64,000 nucleotides of DNA from Martelella sp. NC20 (GTDB lineage Bacteria > Pseudomonadota > Alphaproteobacteria > Rhizobiales > Rhizobiaceae), in assembly GCF_013459645.1 (NCBI RefSeq), contig NZ_CP054861.1:5134001-5198000 (forward strand). Direction: 5' to 3'. This document shows positions 52,007 to 61,266 of this stretch, piece after piece. The notes below the pieces were generated by a model. That model had not been told where the DNA came from, did not search any database, and worked only from the letters and a program-made list of their open reading frames with translations. The position numbers and the translations under genes are program-made. The first letter of the stretch is position 1; the number at the start of each line of letters is the position of its first letter.

Positions 52007-53623
52007 CTACTGCTTGTAGACGCGCTCGGCGGTCGCGGCGCTGATGCGTCCCTCGGCAAGGTCGCGCCGGACGGCTGCCGGGTCGCGTGCCGCCGGATCG
52101 CCATAGCCGCCGCCGCCGGGGGTCACGATCGAGACGATCTGGCCCGGTTTCAGGTCGACCATGCCGGAAAAATCGGTGCGGCCGTCGCCGAAGTCGAGCA
52201 CGGTGCCACGCGCCGAGGTGCCGCCATCGAGGCCCCAGGGCTCGGAAGCGACGCGGGAACCCTCGACGGTGAACCGGCAGGCTTTTTCCGCGCGATAGAC
52301 CCGGCGCACGCCCATACCGCCGCGATAGGTGCCGGCGCCGGCGGAATCATCCACCAGTTCGTAGCGCAGCAGCGTCAGCGGATATTCGAGCTCCAGCGAT
52401 TCCACGGGAAGATTCGAGGTGTTGGTGAGGCTGACATGGATGCCCGAGAGGCCGTCGGAGGACGGTCGCGCGCCGCCGCCGCCGCCGATGGTTTCGAGAT
52501 AGACCCAGATCGAGCCGTCCGCATGGGTGCCGTTGAAGATCGCGCCGGTGCAGCAGCCGTTGCCGGCCGCCATGACCTTGCCGGGCAGCGCCTTGGCAAG
52601 CGCGCCGTAGACGAGGTCGCAGACCCGCTGGGCGGCGGCGATACGGCCGTCGACGGCGGCAGGATGCTCGCAGTTGAGGATCGAGCCCTTGGGTGCCGTC
52701 ACCGTCAGCGGACGGGCGAGCCCGGCATTGGGCAGGATCGTCGGATCGACGACCGATTTCACCGCGAAATAACTTGCCGCCAGCAGCGAGGTATAGATCA
52801 GGTTCAGCCCGGCACGAAGCTGCGGCGGGCCATCGAAGGCGAGCGTCATCTCGTCGCCGGCAATGGTGATCTCGACGGAAAGCCGGATCCGGTCGCCGCG
52901 TTGATTGCTGTCGAACTGGTCGGAGAAGCTGTAGCTGCCGTCAGGAATGGCGGCAATGCCGGCGCGCATCTTGCGCTCGGCATAGTCCTGCAGCGCCTCG
53001 CCGGCGGCCAGCACCTTGTCCGTGCCGTATTTGCCACACAGATCCTGCATGCGCCGGACCGCGAGCCGGTTGGCCGACATCTGGGCGCGCAGGTCGGACA
53101 GGCGCTCGCGCGGGACCTGGCAGTTGAGCAGGAACATCTCCTGCAGGTCCTCGTTCAGCACGCCTTCGCGATAGAGCCGGACCGGCGGAATGCGCAGGCC
53201 TTCCTGGTAAATATGTTCGTGTCCGCGATCGGCAAAATCGGAATGGTGGGCGGTGTTGACCGCCCAAGCCACCAGCGTTTCATCAACGAAGATCGGCTCG
53301 GCGAGCACGATATCCGGCAGGTGAGTTGCACCGCCGGCATAGGCGTCATTGGCCATGAACACATCGCCGGGCTTGATATCATCCATCCTGAAGCGGCCGT
53401 GGATCGCGCCGATCACGCCGAGGAAGGAGCCGAGATGCATCGGGATGTGCTCGGCCTGGCAGAGCGTGTTGCCGTGACGGTCGAAGAGCGCTGTCGAGCA
53501 GTCGCGGCGTTCCTTGATGTTGGTGGAATAGGAGGCGCGCACCAACGCCTCGCCCATCTCCTCGACGATGGACTGCAGGGCCGAGCCGATGACTTCTACT
53601 GTGATAGGATCGATTGCGGTCAT
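52007..53623 (-). CDS. Hydantoinase/oxoprolinase family protein, B subunit
   Basis: A 538-residue HyuB-type subunit. Family landmarks include DPITVEVIGSALQSIVEEMG at the N-terminus, RASYSTNIKERRDCSTALFD, GDVFMANDAYAGGATHLPDI, NTAHHSDFADRG and a glycine-rich end (SIVTPGGGGYGDPAARDP). Together with subunit A it forms ATP-dependent amidases such as 5-oxoprolinase, N-methylhydantoinase and acetone/acetophenone carboxylase relatives. It starts 3 bases after the A subunit gene. The reaction cannot be fixed by reading. Confidence 0.92.
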   Translation of the reverse strand: MTAIDPITVEVIGSALQSIVEEMGEALVRASYSTNIKERRDCSTALFDRHGNTLCQAEHIPMHLGSFLGVIGAIHGRFRMDDIKPGDVFMANDAYAGGATHLPDIVLAEPIFVDETLVAWAVNTAHHSDFADRGHEHIYQEGLRIPPVRLYREGVLNEDLQEMFLLNCQVPRERLSDLRAQMSANRLAVRRMQDLCGKYGTDKVLAAGEALQDYAERKMRAGIAAIPDGSYSFSDQFDSNQRGDRIRLSVEITIAGDEMTLAFDGPPQLRAGLNLIYTSLLAASYFAVKSVVDPTILPNAGLARPLTVTAPKGSILNCEHPAAVDGRIAAAQRVCDLVYGALAKALPGKVMAAGNGCCTGAIFNGTHADGSIWVYLETIGGGGGARPSSDGLSGIHVSLTNTSNLPVESLELEYPLTLLRYELVDDSAGAGTYRGGMGVRRVYRAEKACRFTVEGSRVASEPWGLDGGTSARGTVLDFGDGRTDFSGMVDLKPGQIVSIVTPGGGGYGDPAARDPAAVRRDLAEGRISAATAERVYKQ

Positions 53624-53626
53624 CGT

Positions 53627-55675
53627 TCAAACCTCCAGGATGAGATTGAGATAGGGATCGACCGTGCCGGTCATGTCGGGCAGCAGCACGGTGGTCGTAT
53701 CCATCTGCTCGACGATCGCCGGACCGGTGATGACGTTGCCGGCCTTCATGAGACCGCGTTCATAGACCGGGCAGGTGACGAAGCCGCCGGCCTCCGACAT
53801 CCACACATCGCGTTCGCCGATCTTCGCGCCCGAGGCATCGGGGCCGTGATCGTCCTGTTTCTGGAATTCGGCCTTGTCGACAATGCCGGCCGCCTCGATG
53901 CGCAGGGTGACAAGCTGGATCGGCTCGCCCTCGGCGATGAAGCCGAAACGCTGGCGGTGTGCCGCCTCGAAGCCCTTTTCGAGCGCCGTGAAGGTCTCCG
54001 TCGTGATCGGCCCCGCCGGAACCGCGACCGAGAGTTCGTAGTTCTGCCCGGCATAGCGCATGTCCACCGTGCGGGTGATGACGCGACGATCCTCGGCGAT
54101 GTTTTCGGCCGCGAACCAGACATCGGCCTGTTCGGCAAGCGTTGTGAAACCTTCTTCCACGGCGGGAAGTGCCGCCTCGGACAGTTCCATCAGCCTCGAC
54201 AGCGCGAAATCGGAGCGCAGATCGGTGAGCAGCAGGCCGAGCGCGCAAAGGGTTCCCGGCGTCAGCGGCACGATCACTTTCTTCATGTCCAGCTCGCGGG
54301 CAAGGCGGGCGGCATGCAGCGGACCGGCGCCGCCGAAGGCCATCAGCGCATAATCGCGCGGATCATGGCCGCGCTGGACCGAAATCACCCGGATCGCCTT
54401 GGCCATGTTGGCAGTGACGACCGAGATGATCCCCTGCGCGGTCTCCATCACGCCGACGCCGAGCCTGTCGGCGAGCCGCTGGATTGCGGCGAGCGCCAGA
54501 TCGTGCCGCACCTTCATGCGGCCGCCGAGAATTTCGACCGGGTTCAGGGTCTGGAGCACGATATTGGCGTCGGTCACCGTCGGCTCCTCATTGCCGAGCC
54601 CGTAGCAGACCGGCCCCGGATGGGCGCCGGCCGAACGCGGGCCGACCTTCAGGAGGCCGCCGGTATCGACATGGGCGATCGAGCCGCCGCCGGCGCCGAC
54701 CGTGTGGATATCGAGCATCGGCGCCTTGATCGGATAGCCATGGACATCGGCCTCGCCGGTGAGCTGGCAGACGCCGTTTTGCAACAGCGCCACATCGGAC
54801 GAGGTGCCGCCGACATCGAAGGTGATGATATTGTCGAAACCGGCCATACGGCCGATCGCCTGGGCGCCGACGACGCCGGTCGAGGGACCGGACAGCACGG
54901 TGCGCACCGGCAGGCTGCTCGCCTGATCGAAACCGATAACGCCGCCATTCGACTGGGTGAGTTGCGGCGCGACCCTGAGGCCGATTTCTGAGAGCCTGTC
55001 CTTGAGGCGGCGGATATAGCGCTGCATCACCGGGCCGAGATAGGCATTGACGACGGTGGTGGACAACCGCTCGTATTCGCGGAATTCCGGGGCGACGGCA
55101 TGGGAGGCGGAGACGAACACGTCCGGCAGTTCCTCGGCCGCAATTTCAAGCGCGCGCTGTTCATGCGCGGTGTTGAGAAAGCCATAGAGGAAGCAGATCG
55201 CCAGCGCCTTGATGTCCTCGGCGGCGAGCGCGCGGAAGGCTTCGCGCAGCGCCTGCTCGTCCAGCGGCACGGCGACGCTGCCATCGGCCTTCAGCCGCTC
55301 GGGTACTTCCCGGCGCAGGTCGCGGGTGACGAGCTGCTCCGGCTTTTCGGCGAACATATCGTAGAGGTTCGGGCGCTTCTGGCGGCCGATCTCGAGCAGG
55401 TCGCGGAAGCCGTCGGAGACGACGAGGCCGGTTTTCACGCCGCGCAGTTCGATCAGCGCATTGGTGGCGACCGTGGTGCCGTGGCCGAGGAAGGCAAGGT
55501 CCCCGGCCTTCGCGCCGACCTTTTCCAGCCCCTCGACCACGCCTTGCGCGATGGCGCGCGACGGATCGTCCGGGGTGGACGAGACCTTCCAGATCTCGAT
55601 TGCTCCGGTTTCATCATTGAAGAGGCAGACATCGGTGAATGTTCCGCCGGAATCGACGCCGATTCTCCAGGCCAT
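53627..55675 (-). CDS. Hydantoinase/oxoprolinase family protein, A subunit
   Basis: A 682-residue HyuA-type ATPase. The actin-fold phosphate loop is WRIGVDSGGTFTDVCLFND at residues 3-21; then GHGTTVATNALIELRGVKTG, RDLLEIGRQKRPNLYDMF, the second phosphate region TFDVGGTSSDVALLQNGVCQ and DIHTVGAGGGSIAHVDTGG. Start chosen at 55675 (MAWRIGV); the longer frame to 55831 is not family-like. With HyuB it should hydrolyse a cyclic amide or similar bond using ATP. It belongs to the minus-strand set RidA, HyuB, HyuA, FAD oxidase, SDR. Confidence 0.93.
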   Translation of the reverse strand: MAWRIGVDSGGTFTDVCLFNDETGAIEIWKVSSTPDDPSRAIAQGVVEGLEKVGAKAGDLAFLGHGTTVATNALIELRGVKTGLVVSDGFRDLLEIGRQKRPNLYDMFAEKPEQLVTRDLRREVPERLKADGSVAVPLDEQALREAFRALAAEDIKALAICFLYGFLNTAHEQRALEIAAEELPDVFVSASHAVAPEFREYERLSTTVVNAYLGPVMQRYIRRLKDRLSEIGLRVAPQLTQSNGGVIGFDQASSLPVRTVLSGPSTGVVGAQAIGRMAGFDNIITFDVGGTSSDVALLQNGVCQLTGEADVHGYPIKAPMLDIHTVGAGGGSIAHVDTGGLLKVGPRSAGAHPGPVCYGLGNEEPTVTDANIVLQTLNPVEILGGRMKVRHDLALAAIQRLADRLGVGVMETAQGIISVVTANMAKAIRVISVQRGHDPRDYALMAFGGAGPLHAARLARELDMKKVIVPLTPGTLCALGLLLTDLRSDFALSRLMELSEAALPAVEEGFTTLAEQADVWFAAENIAEDRRVITRTVDMRYAGQNYELSVAVPAGPITTETFTALEKGFEAAHRQRFGFIAEGEPIQLVTLRIEAAGIVDKAEFQKQDDHGPDASGAKIGERDVWMSEAGGFVTCPVYERGLMKAGNVITGPAIVEQMDTTTVLLPDMTGTVDPYLNLILEV

Positions 55676-55760
55676 ATCGTGTTCCCTTGTTCTGACGCGC
55701 GTTGCGAACGAAAAAGTCTGCAACTTTTTCTGCCCGCGCTCTGCGCCGTTGCGCCGCTCT

Positions 55761-57077
55761 TCAGGCGGCCTTGGCGGTCTTCGAAAAGCGTTCATACCGG
55801 AAAGGCGCCGGATCAACGCAGGGTTTTTCATTGCGGACGAGTTCGGCCATCAGGCGGCCCGCGCCCGGCCCGCTGCCGAAGCCGTGGCCGGAAAAGCCCG
55901 ATGACAGATAGAGCCCCGGCACGGCCGCAATCGGACCGATCACCGGAATGGCATCCGGCGTCGCATCGATCATGCCGGCCCAGCTATCGGTCAGGCGGGC
56001 ATCGGCGAAGGCCGGGAAGGCGCGCGCGAGGTTCGCCAGCGCATTGCGGTTGAACGGTGCGTGCGGCACCGGATCGAGCATGCGGATCGCCTCGAAGGGC
56101 GTGACCTGATCGAGCGACCAGCGCCGCGGCATCTTCAGCTCACTCACCGTCTGGCCGTTGACGCGCAGCTTCAGCTCCCGCCAGCTTGTCAGCAATGTCG
56201 GCAGGAAATCGAAGAACAGGCGGAAGCTGTCGGGCGTGATCGGCGCGACATTGGCATTGCGCTGGGCGATGGTATAGCCGCCGTCGAGACGCTTGCGGAA
56301 CGAGAAATCGCCGCCGCCGACCGGCATGTCCGGCACGGCGCCATCGCTTTCGATCCGCGCGGCCGTGCCGAGCAGCTTCAGCTGCGGAAAGTCGAGCCCG
56401 AGATTGCCGAGGAAAAGCCGCGACCAGGCCCCGGCCGCCACGACGACGCTGGACGTCGCGATCGTGCCGTTTTCCGTCACCACGCCGCTGATGCGTCCTC
56501 CGGACCGCTCGGACCCGCGTACCGCGCAATTCTCGATGATCCTCGCGCCAAGCCTGACGGCGGCTGCGGCCATCTGCGGCACGGCCTGCCCGGGTTCGGC
56601 CCGGCCGTCATTGGCGGTATAAAGACCAAGCTTGTAAGGCGAGGTGATCCCCGGAAGCAGTGCCTGAAGGCCGCTCGCATCGAGAAGCCGCGACAGCATT
56701 CCAGCCTCGCGGGCGTATTTCTCCCAGGCGGTAAATTCGGCGATCTCCGCCTTCGTGCGGCACACATAGGTGATGCCGGTCTCACGAAAACCGGTCTCGA
56801 TACCGAAGCGACGGTCGACATCGCGCCAGAGGTTGAGGCTTTCGATGGTCAGCGGCAGTTCGGCGGGGTCACGCCCCATCTGCCGCACCCAGCCCCAGTT
56901 GCGCGAACTCTGCTCGGCAGCAACCGTCCCCTTCTCGCACAGCACGACATTAACACCGGCCTCGGCCAGGAACAGGGCGGTCGTCACCCCGGCGATGCCG
57001 CCGCCGATCACGACGACATCCGCGCTTTCAGGCAGGGGGGCCGAAAAGCCCGGACGTTGCAAATTCGGAACCGGCAT
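55761..57077 (-). CDS. FAD-dependent amine/amino-acid oxidoreductase (DadA-like)
   Basis: A 438-residue DAO-fold flavoprotein. The dinucleotide-binding motif is VVVIGGGIAGVTTALFLAEA at residues 21-40, followed by SSRNWGWVRQMGRDPAELPL, a motif of a rhizobial DadA-like group. The C-terminal FAD contact reads DATPDAIPVIGPIAAVPGLY, LSSGFSGHGFGSGPGAGRLM. Such enzymes oxidise C-N bonds of D-amino acids, N-methyl amino acids or similar to imines. Adjacent RidA could then hydrolyse the imine. It lies 85 bases before hyuA. Confidence 0.9.
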   Translation of the reverse strand: MPVPNLQRPGFSAPLPESADVVVIGGGIAGVTTALFLAEAGVNVVLCEKGTVAAEQSSRNWGWVRQMGRDPAELPLTIESLNLWRDVDRRFGIETGFRETGITYVCRTKAEIAEFTAWEKYAREAGMLSRLLDASGLQALLPGITSPYKLGLYTANDGRAEPGQAVPQMAAAAVRLGARIIENCAVRGSERSGGRISGVVTENGTIATSSVVVAAGAWSRLFLGNLGLDFPQLKLLGTAARIESDGAVPDMPVGGGDFSFRKRLDGGYTIAQRNANVAPITPDSFRLFFDFLPTLLTSWRELKLRVNGQTVSELKMPRRWSLDQVTPFEAIRMLDPVPHAPFNRNALANLARAFPAFADARLTDSWAGMIDATPDAIPVIGPIAAVPGLYLSSGFSGHGFGSGPGAGRLMAELVRNEKPCVDPAPFRYERFSKTAKAA

Positions 57078-57089
57078 GACGACGTCTCC

Positions 57090-57806
57090 TCAGAGCATGT
57101 CTTCGAGGCGGCAGTTGACCAGCATTTCCGCCATCGCCGCGTTGTTGGGAAGCTCGATTGCGGTGCGAACCAGTTCGGCCATGGTCTCCGGCTGGATCAT
57201 GTCGTCGGGCTTGACCTTGCTGGTGTAGGAACTCATTTCGGTGCGCACGAAGCTCGGGCAGATGGCGGTGGCGCGCACGCCCTTTTCCCAGGCGACGTGA
57301 CGCGTCGTGTGGGTCAGGCCCATCACCGCGAATTTGGTCATGTTGTAGCCGACAAAGCCGTTGCGGACGCGCTTGCCGGACATCGAGACGATATTGACGA
57401 TCCGGCCGCGGCCGGTCTCCTCCAGATACGGCAGGCACAGCCGCGTTAGCCTGAGTGGCGCCTTGACGTTGACGGCCCAGAGCCGGTCCAGCGCTTCCTC
57501 ATTGTCATCGGTGAGCAGAACCTGCTCGCCGCTGCCGGCATTGTTGACGAGGCCATCGATGCGCCCGAACCGGGCAACCGTCTCGTCAACCCACTGCCTG
57601 GCCGTCTCCGGCTCAAAGGCATCGAAACGGTGATAGCTTAATGTATCCCCGGGCGCGCCGTGCTCGGCCTCGAGCGTCGCGACATCGCGCGCTCCGAGGG
57701 ACAGCCGGTAACCATGCTGGAGAAGGTCCCGGACGATCGCCGCGCCGATGCCGCGATTGGCGCCGGATATCATGATGACCGGTGCGCTCTGTGGTGAAGT
57801 GTGCAT
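57090..57806 (-). CDS. Short-chain dehydrogenase/reductase
   Basis: A 238-residue SDR with the cofactor motif ISGANRGIGAAIVRDLLQHG, LVNNAGSGEQVLL, catalytic Ser in NIVSMSGKRVRNGFVGYNMT and Y-x3-K as YNMTK. It heads the minus-strand set, 12 bases before the FAD oxidase, and is divergent from the TRAP transporter across a 302-base gap. It probably interconverts an alcohol and carbonyl in the same catabolic route. Confidence 0.88.
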   Translation of the reverse strand: MHTSPQSAPVIMISGANRGIGAAIVRDLLQHGYRLSLGARDVATLEAEHGAPGDTLSYHRFDAFEPETARQWVDETVARFGRIDGLVNNAGSGEQVLLTDDNEEALDRLWAVNVKAPLRLTRLCLPYLEETGRGRIVNIVSMSGKRVRNGFVGYNMTKFAVMGLTHTTRHVAWEKGVRATAICPSFVRTEMSSYTSKVKPDDMIQPETMAELVRTAIELPNNAAMAEMLVNCRLEDML

Positions 57807-58108
57807 TTATCAAATTCTCTTGCAACGTTATCTGAAAATCGATCGCCGTTTTATGCGTCTATGTGACGTTTTATGATCGATATGCCGTCAAATGACAACC
57901 GATAATCGACGTATGCGCCGCAAACTTTTCAAAACACGCAGGAATTGACGCAATATCCAGCGCAACTTAGCAAAAAAGATGACCTTTTGTGCGTTTTTAA
58001 TTGACAGTTTTTGGCGAGACTGCTTTCCTTGACAAATCCGAAGAACGAACACGTCTCGGTGCCCGGCCGCAAATCGGGCGGGCGCAAAGCCTTCGAAAGG
58101 GGAACCGA
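57807..58108. promoter_or_regulatory. Divergent control region with direct repeats (SDR/TRAP)
   Basis: This 302-base AT-rich gap carries CGTTTTATG twice (57847-57855 and 57867-57875), exactly 20 bases apart, and a related CGTCAAATG at 57886-57894, all on one DNA face. Spaced direct repeats are typical of DeoR-family operators, and a DeoR gene lies at the end of the divergent operon. A TTGACA hexamer at 58001-58006 may be a -35 element for dctP; no convincing -10 was found. Confidence 0.5.
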
Positions 58109-59125
58109 ATGACCATTACAAGACGCGTGCTGATGCGCAATGCCACTATCGCCGGCGCTGTCTGCGCCCTTGGCAACCGTGCCTTTGCCGCTTCCACCGT
58201 CCGCTGGGATATGGCGGACGAGTACAATGCCGACGCCCTCTCGGGCAAGGCATCAAAGTACTTTCTGAGCGAGTTGCAGAAGAAGGTCGGCGACCAGATC
58301 GCCATTACCTATCAGGGCGGCGGTGCGCTCGGCTACAAATCGGCGGACCAGTTCGATGCCGTGCAGGACGGCGCCGTCCAGACTGCGGTGACGCTGATGA
58401 CCCAGCTCGGCGGCATCGATCCGCTGTTCAACCTCTCCTCCCTGCCCTTCATCGCGAAGACGCCGAAGGAAGCCTATCTTCTCTGGCAGGCCGCCCGGCC
58501 GGAATACGAAAAAATCTTCGCCGACAACAATATGGTGCTGCTCTGGGCGATGCCGAACCCGCCGTCCGGCATCTTTGCCGATCGGGCGATCGCATCGCTG
58601 GAAGCGCTCAACGGCCTGCGCATCCGCACCTATGACGTCAACGGCACGCAGACGCTGATGAAGGCCGGCGCGGCACCGCTGCAGATCGCCTGGTCCGATC
58701 TCATCCCCCAGCTTTCGACCGGCGCGATCGACGCCGTCCTGACCTCCGCCGACGGCGGCGTGCAATTGTCCCTCTGGGATTATCTCAGCGATTTCACCGA
58801 GATGAACTACGCCATGGGCCTGTTCATGTGCCATGTGAACAGGGACGCGTTCGACGCCCTGCCGAAGGACGTCCAGGAGGCCATGCTCGGCCTTACCGAA
58901 AGCTGCGACGCCTATAACTGGCAGATCATGACCGACAGCATCGAGGCCTCCTACAAGATCCTGCGCGACCACGGCATGACGGTGACCACCGCCAACGATG
59001 TACCGGATGCCGTCTTCGAAGCGCTCAACACCGCCGGCGCGGCGGTGCGCGAGGACTGGGTGGCGAAGACCGGATCGCGCGGCGCCGACGTGCTGGCAAA
59101 GTTTGATGCGCTGAAGGCAGGCTGA
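58109..59125 (+). CDS. TRAP transporter substrate-binding protein (DctP)
   Basis: A 338-residue DctP-family protein. The N-terminus TRRVLMRNATIAGAVCALGN has twin arginines followed by a hydrophobic stretch and AFA-A, so export by Tat is likely. Mature features: ALGYKSADQFDAVQDGAVQT, LPFIAKTPKEAYLLWQAARP, the conserved Arg segment LNGLRIRTYDVNGTQTLMKA, and TGAIDAVLTSADGGVQLSLW. The start at 58109 follows GGGGAACCG. It is the receptor for the second TRAP system of the window. Confidence 0.9.
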   Translation: MTITRRVLMRNATIAGAVCALGNRAFAASTVRWDMADEYNADALSGKASKYFLSELQKKVGDQIAITYQGGGALGYKSADQFDAVQDGAVQTAVTLMTQLGGIDPLFNLSSLPFIAKTPKEAYLLWQAARPEYEKIFADNNMVLLWAMPNPPSGIFADRAIASLEALNGLRIRTYDVNGTQTLMKAGAAPLQIAWSDLIPQLSTGAIDAVLTSADGGVQLSLWDYLSDFTEMNYAMGLFMCHVNRDAFDALPKDVQEAMLGLTESCDAYNWQIMTDSIEASYKILRDHGMTVTTANDVPDAVFEALNTAGAAVREDWVAKTGSRGADVLAKFDALKAG

Positions 59126-59135
59126 TATCTCTCCG

Positions 59136-59166
59136 GCAGCCCGCCTTCTTGATAAGGGTGGGCTGC
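59136..59166 (+). other. Hairpin between dctP and dctQ
   Basis: GCAGCCCGCCTT and AAGGGTGGGCTGC form a strong stem with a 6-base loop, 10 bases after dctP. Hairpins here commonly protect the binding-protein message and lower expression of the membrane genes downstream; there is no T-run to make it a full terminator. Confidence 0.5.
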
Positions 59167-59233
59167 ATGAAGCTTTCATTCAGCGGGCATGCAGCGCACG
59201 ATCTGCCGCTGCCTTTCCGTTCCGGAGACGACA

Positions 59234-59800
59234 ATGGCGCTTGAAGAACCGCATTCACACCACATGACCGAGGCGACCGACGATCCGAAATGGCTGCGGC
59301 TGATCGCTCATGCCTCGACGATGCTCAACCGGGCCGCGGCCCTCGTCGCCGCCTGCATCCTGGTGTTCATGACCGCATTCACGCTTCTGGAAATCTGCCT
59401 GAGGCTGTTTTCGAAATCGACCTTCATGGCCGACTCGCTGGTCGGCAACGGCGTCGCCGCCGTCGGCTTCCTCTCCGCCGCCTGGGCGCTGGAGGAAGGC
59501 TTCATGATCCGGGTGAAGGTCATAACCGATCGTGTCGGCCCCAGAATGGCCTGGCTGTGCGAATTCTTCACGCTGGCTACCGTCGAGGCGCTGATGCTGT
59601 TCATGGCCTATTATCAGTGGAAATCCGTCTTCAAGAACTGGAGCCGGGGCACTGTCTCCGAATCCTACCTCCCCATTCCCATGTGGATCCCCGAAAGCTT
59701 TTTCCTGATCGGCCTTTGCCTGATGGCGTTCCAGGTTTTCGTGCGGCTCCTCCGGCTTCTGGCCGTCGGTCACGCCGACGAACGCGCGCTGACGCTTTAG
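59234..59800 (+). CDS. TRAP transporter small permease (DctQ)
   Basis: A 188-residue DctQ protein with four hydrophobic segments: ALVAACILVFMTAFTLLEIC, GVAAVGFLSAAWALEEGFMI with the conserved charged turn IRVKVITDRVGPRMAW, LATVEALMLFMAYYQWKSVF and SFFLIGLCLMAFQVFVRLLR. The ATG at 59234 follows GGAGACGACA. It bridges the binding protein and DctM. Confidence 0.87.
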   Translation: MALEEPHSHHMTEATDDPKWLRLIAHASTMLNRAAALVAACILVFMTAFTLLEICLRLFSKSTFMADSLVGNGVAAVGFLSAAWALEEGFMIRVKVITDRVGPRMAWLCEFFTLATVEALMLFMAYYQWKSVFKNWSRGTVSESYLPIPMWIPESFFLIGLCLMAFQVFVRLLRLLAVGHADERALTL

Positions 59801-59801
59801 C

Positions 59802-59897
59802 GCATTTCCGGTGAAAACGGGATCACCGGAATGCTCTATCTGTTTGTTTTGACGCATTTTCGCGGACGTCAGGTGGCTCCACCTGACTGCGAAATGC
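59802..59897. repeat. Two-hairpin rhizobial-type (RIME-like) repeat
   Basis: First hairpin: GCATTTCCGGTG (59802-59813) with CACCGGAATGC (59824-59834). Second: 59854-59897, with GCATTTTCGC and GTCAGGTGG pairing to CCACCTGAC and GCGAAATGC. It occupies the whole 118-base gap between dctQ and dctM, so it is transcribed within the operon. Confidence 0.65.
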
Positions 59898-59918
59898 TCC
59901 AGGACAGGAAGGAAAACC

Positions 59919-61223
59919 ATGTCCGTCTCTATGTCCGTCCTTACGCTGCTGCTTCTGCTGGTGGTCTTTCTCGGCGCCGGCACGTGGATCTTCGCCGGTC
60001 TGATGCTGGTCGGCGCGGGCGCGATGTATTTCGCGCTCGATTTCAACTGGGTCCGGATCGGCTCGATCGCCACCAAAGTGGTGTCTTCCTCGGCCGTGTC
60101 GTGGGAGCTTGCCGCTATCCCGATTTTCATCTGGATGGGCGACATCATCTTCCGCACGGATATTTCGAACCGCCTGTTCCGCGGCCTCTCGCCGCTGGTC
60201 TCCCGCATACCCGGAGGCCTGCTGCATACCAATGTCATCGGCTGCACCATCTTCGCCGCGATCTCGGGCTCCTCGACCGCGACCACCGCGACGGTCGGCA
60301 AGATCACTATTCCCGAACTCAAGGCGCGCGGCTATGACGTCGCGCTCGCCTCCGGCTCGCTTGCCGGCGCGGGCAGCTTCGGCCTGCTCATTCCGCCCTC
60401 CATCGCAATGATCGTCTATGGCGTGCTGGCGCAGGTCTCGATCGCCAAGCTGTTCGCGGCCGGTCTGCTGCCCGGCCTGATGATGGCGACGCTCTACTCC
60501 GGCTATATCGCAATTGTATCGCTCATCCGGCCTTCCGTGGCCCCGCCCCATGGCGAACCGGTATCTTGGAACGTCATCTGGAGAGGCCTTCTGGATCTCG
60601 TCCCCATCCTGGTGCTGATGACGATCGTGCTCGGGGCGATCTACTCCGGCGTCGCCACGCCCTCCGAAGCGGCGGCGGTGGGGGTTTTCGGCGCGATCGT
60701 GATCACCCTCGTCACCCGCCAGTTCTCCTGGCAATTGATGGCCGACAGCCTGAAGAGCACGATCCGGGTCTCCTCGATGATCCTGATGCTGATCGCGGCA
60801 TCGGCGTTCCTGTCCTCGGCCATCGCCTACATGCACCTGCCGTCGATGATCACCGAAAGCATCGCCGCCATGAACCTTTCGCCCTACGGCGTGCTGCTGA
60901 TCCTCGCGGTTCTCTACATCATCCTCGGCATGTTCCTCGACGGCACCTCGATGACCGTGATGACCGTTCCGATCGCGGTTCCGCTGATCGTGCATGCGGG
61001 CTTCGATCCGCTCTGGTTCGGCATCTATCTCGTGATCATGATCGAGATGAGCGCGCTCACGCCGCCGGTCGGCCTGAACCTGTTCATCCTTCAGGCGCTG
61101 ACCGGGGAGACCATCGGCAAGACCGTGCGCGCCGCCTTGCCGTTCTTCCTGCTGTTGTGTATCGGTACAGCCCTGCTTGCGGTTTTCCCGCAGATTGTGC
61201 TTTGGTTGCCCAACGCCCTGTGA
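59919..61223 (+). CDS. TRAP transporter large permease (DctM)
   Basis: A 434-residue DctM of normal length with about a dozen membrane segments. Family motifs: VSWELAAIPIFIWMGDIIFR, FAAISGSSTATTATVGKITI, AGAGSFGLLIPPSIAMIVYG, FLDGTSMTVMTVPIAVPLIV and IEMSALTPPVGLNLFILQAL. AGGAAGGAAAAC precedes the ATG. Separated from dctQ by a two-hairpin repeat, but still the third gene of dctPQM. The 3' end is 43 bases before the DeoR start chosen here. Confidence 0.92.
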   Translation: MSVSMSVLTLLLLLVVFLGAGTWIFAGLMLVGAGAMYFALDFNWVRIGSIATKVVSSSAVSWELAAIPIFIWMGDIIFRTDISNRLFRGLSPLVSRIPGGLLHTNVIGCTIFAAISGSSTATTATVGKITIPELKARGYDVALASGSLAGAGSFGLLIPPSIAMIVYGVLAQVSIAKLFAAGLLPGLMMATLYSGYIAIVSLIRPSVAPPHGEPVSWNVIWRGLLDLVPILVLMTIVLGAIYSGVATPSEAAAVGVFGAIVITLVTRQFSWQLMADSLKSTIRVSSMILMLIAASAFLSSAIAYMHLPSMITESIAAMNLSPYGVLLILAVLYIILGMFLDGTSMTVMTVPIAVPLIVHAGFDPLWFGIYLVIMIEMSALTPPVGLNLFILQALTGETIGKTVRAALPFFLLLCIGTALLAVFPQIVLWLPNAL

Positions 61224-61266
61224 TGGCAAGCTGCGCGCGCCCCCCATACGACCCGAAGGCCGGACA

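Noticed and set aside
52436..54991. A plus-strand open frame of about 850 codons
   Set aside because: Antisense to hyuB and hyuA; composition rich in Arg, Gly, Asp and His with no domain, a typical shadow of GC-rich genes.
61177..61266. N-terminal extension of the DeoR gene from the ATG at 61177
   Set aside because: It overlaps dctM, its residues are unlike the family, and the TTG at 61267 gives normal DeoR length.
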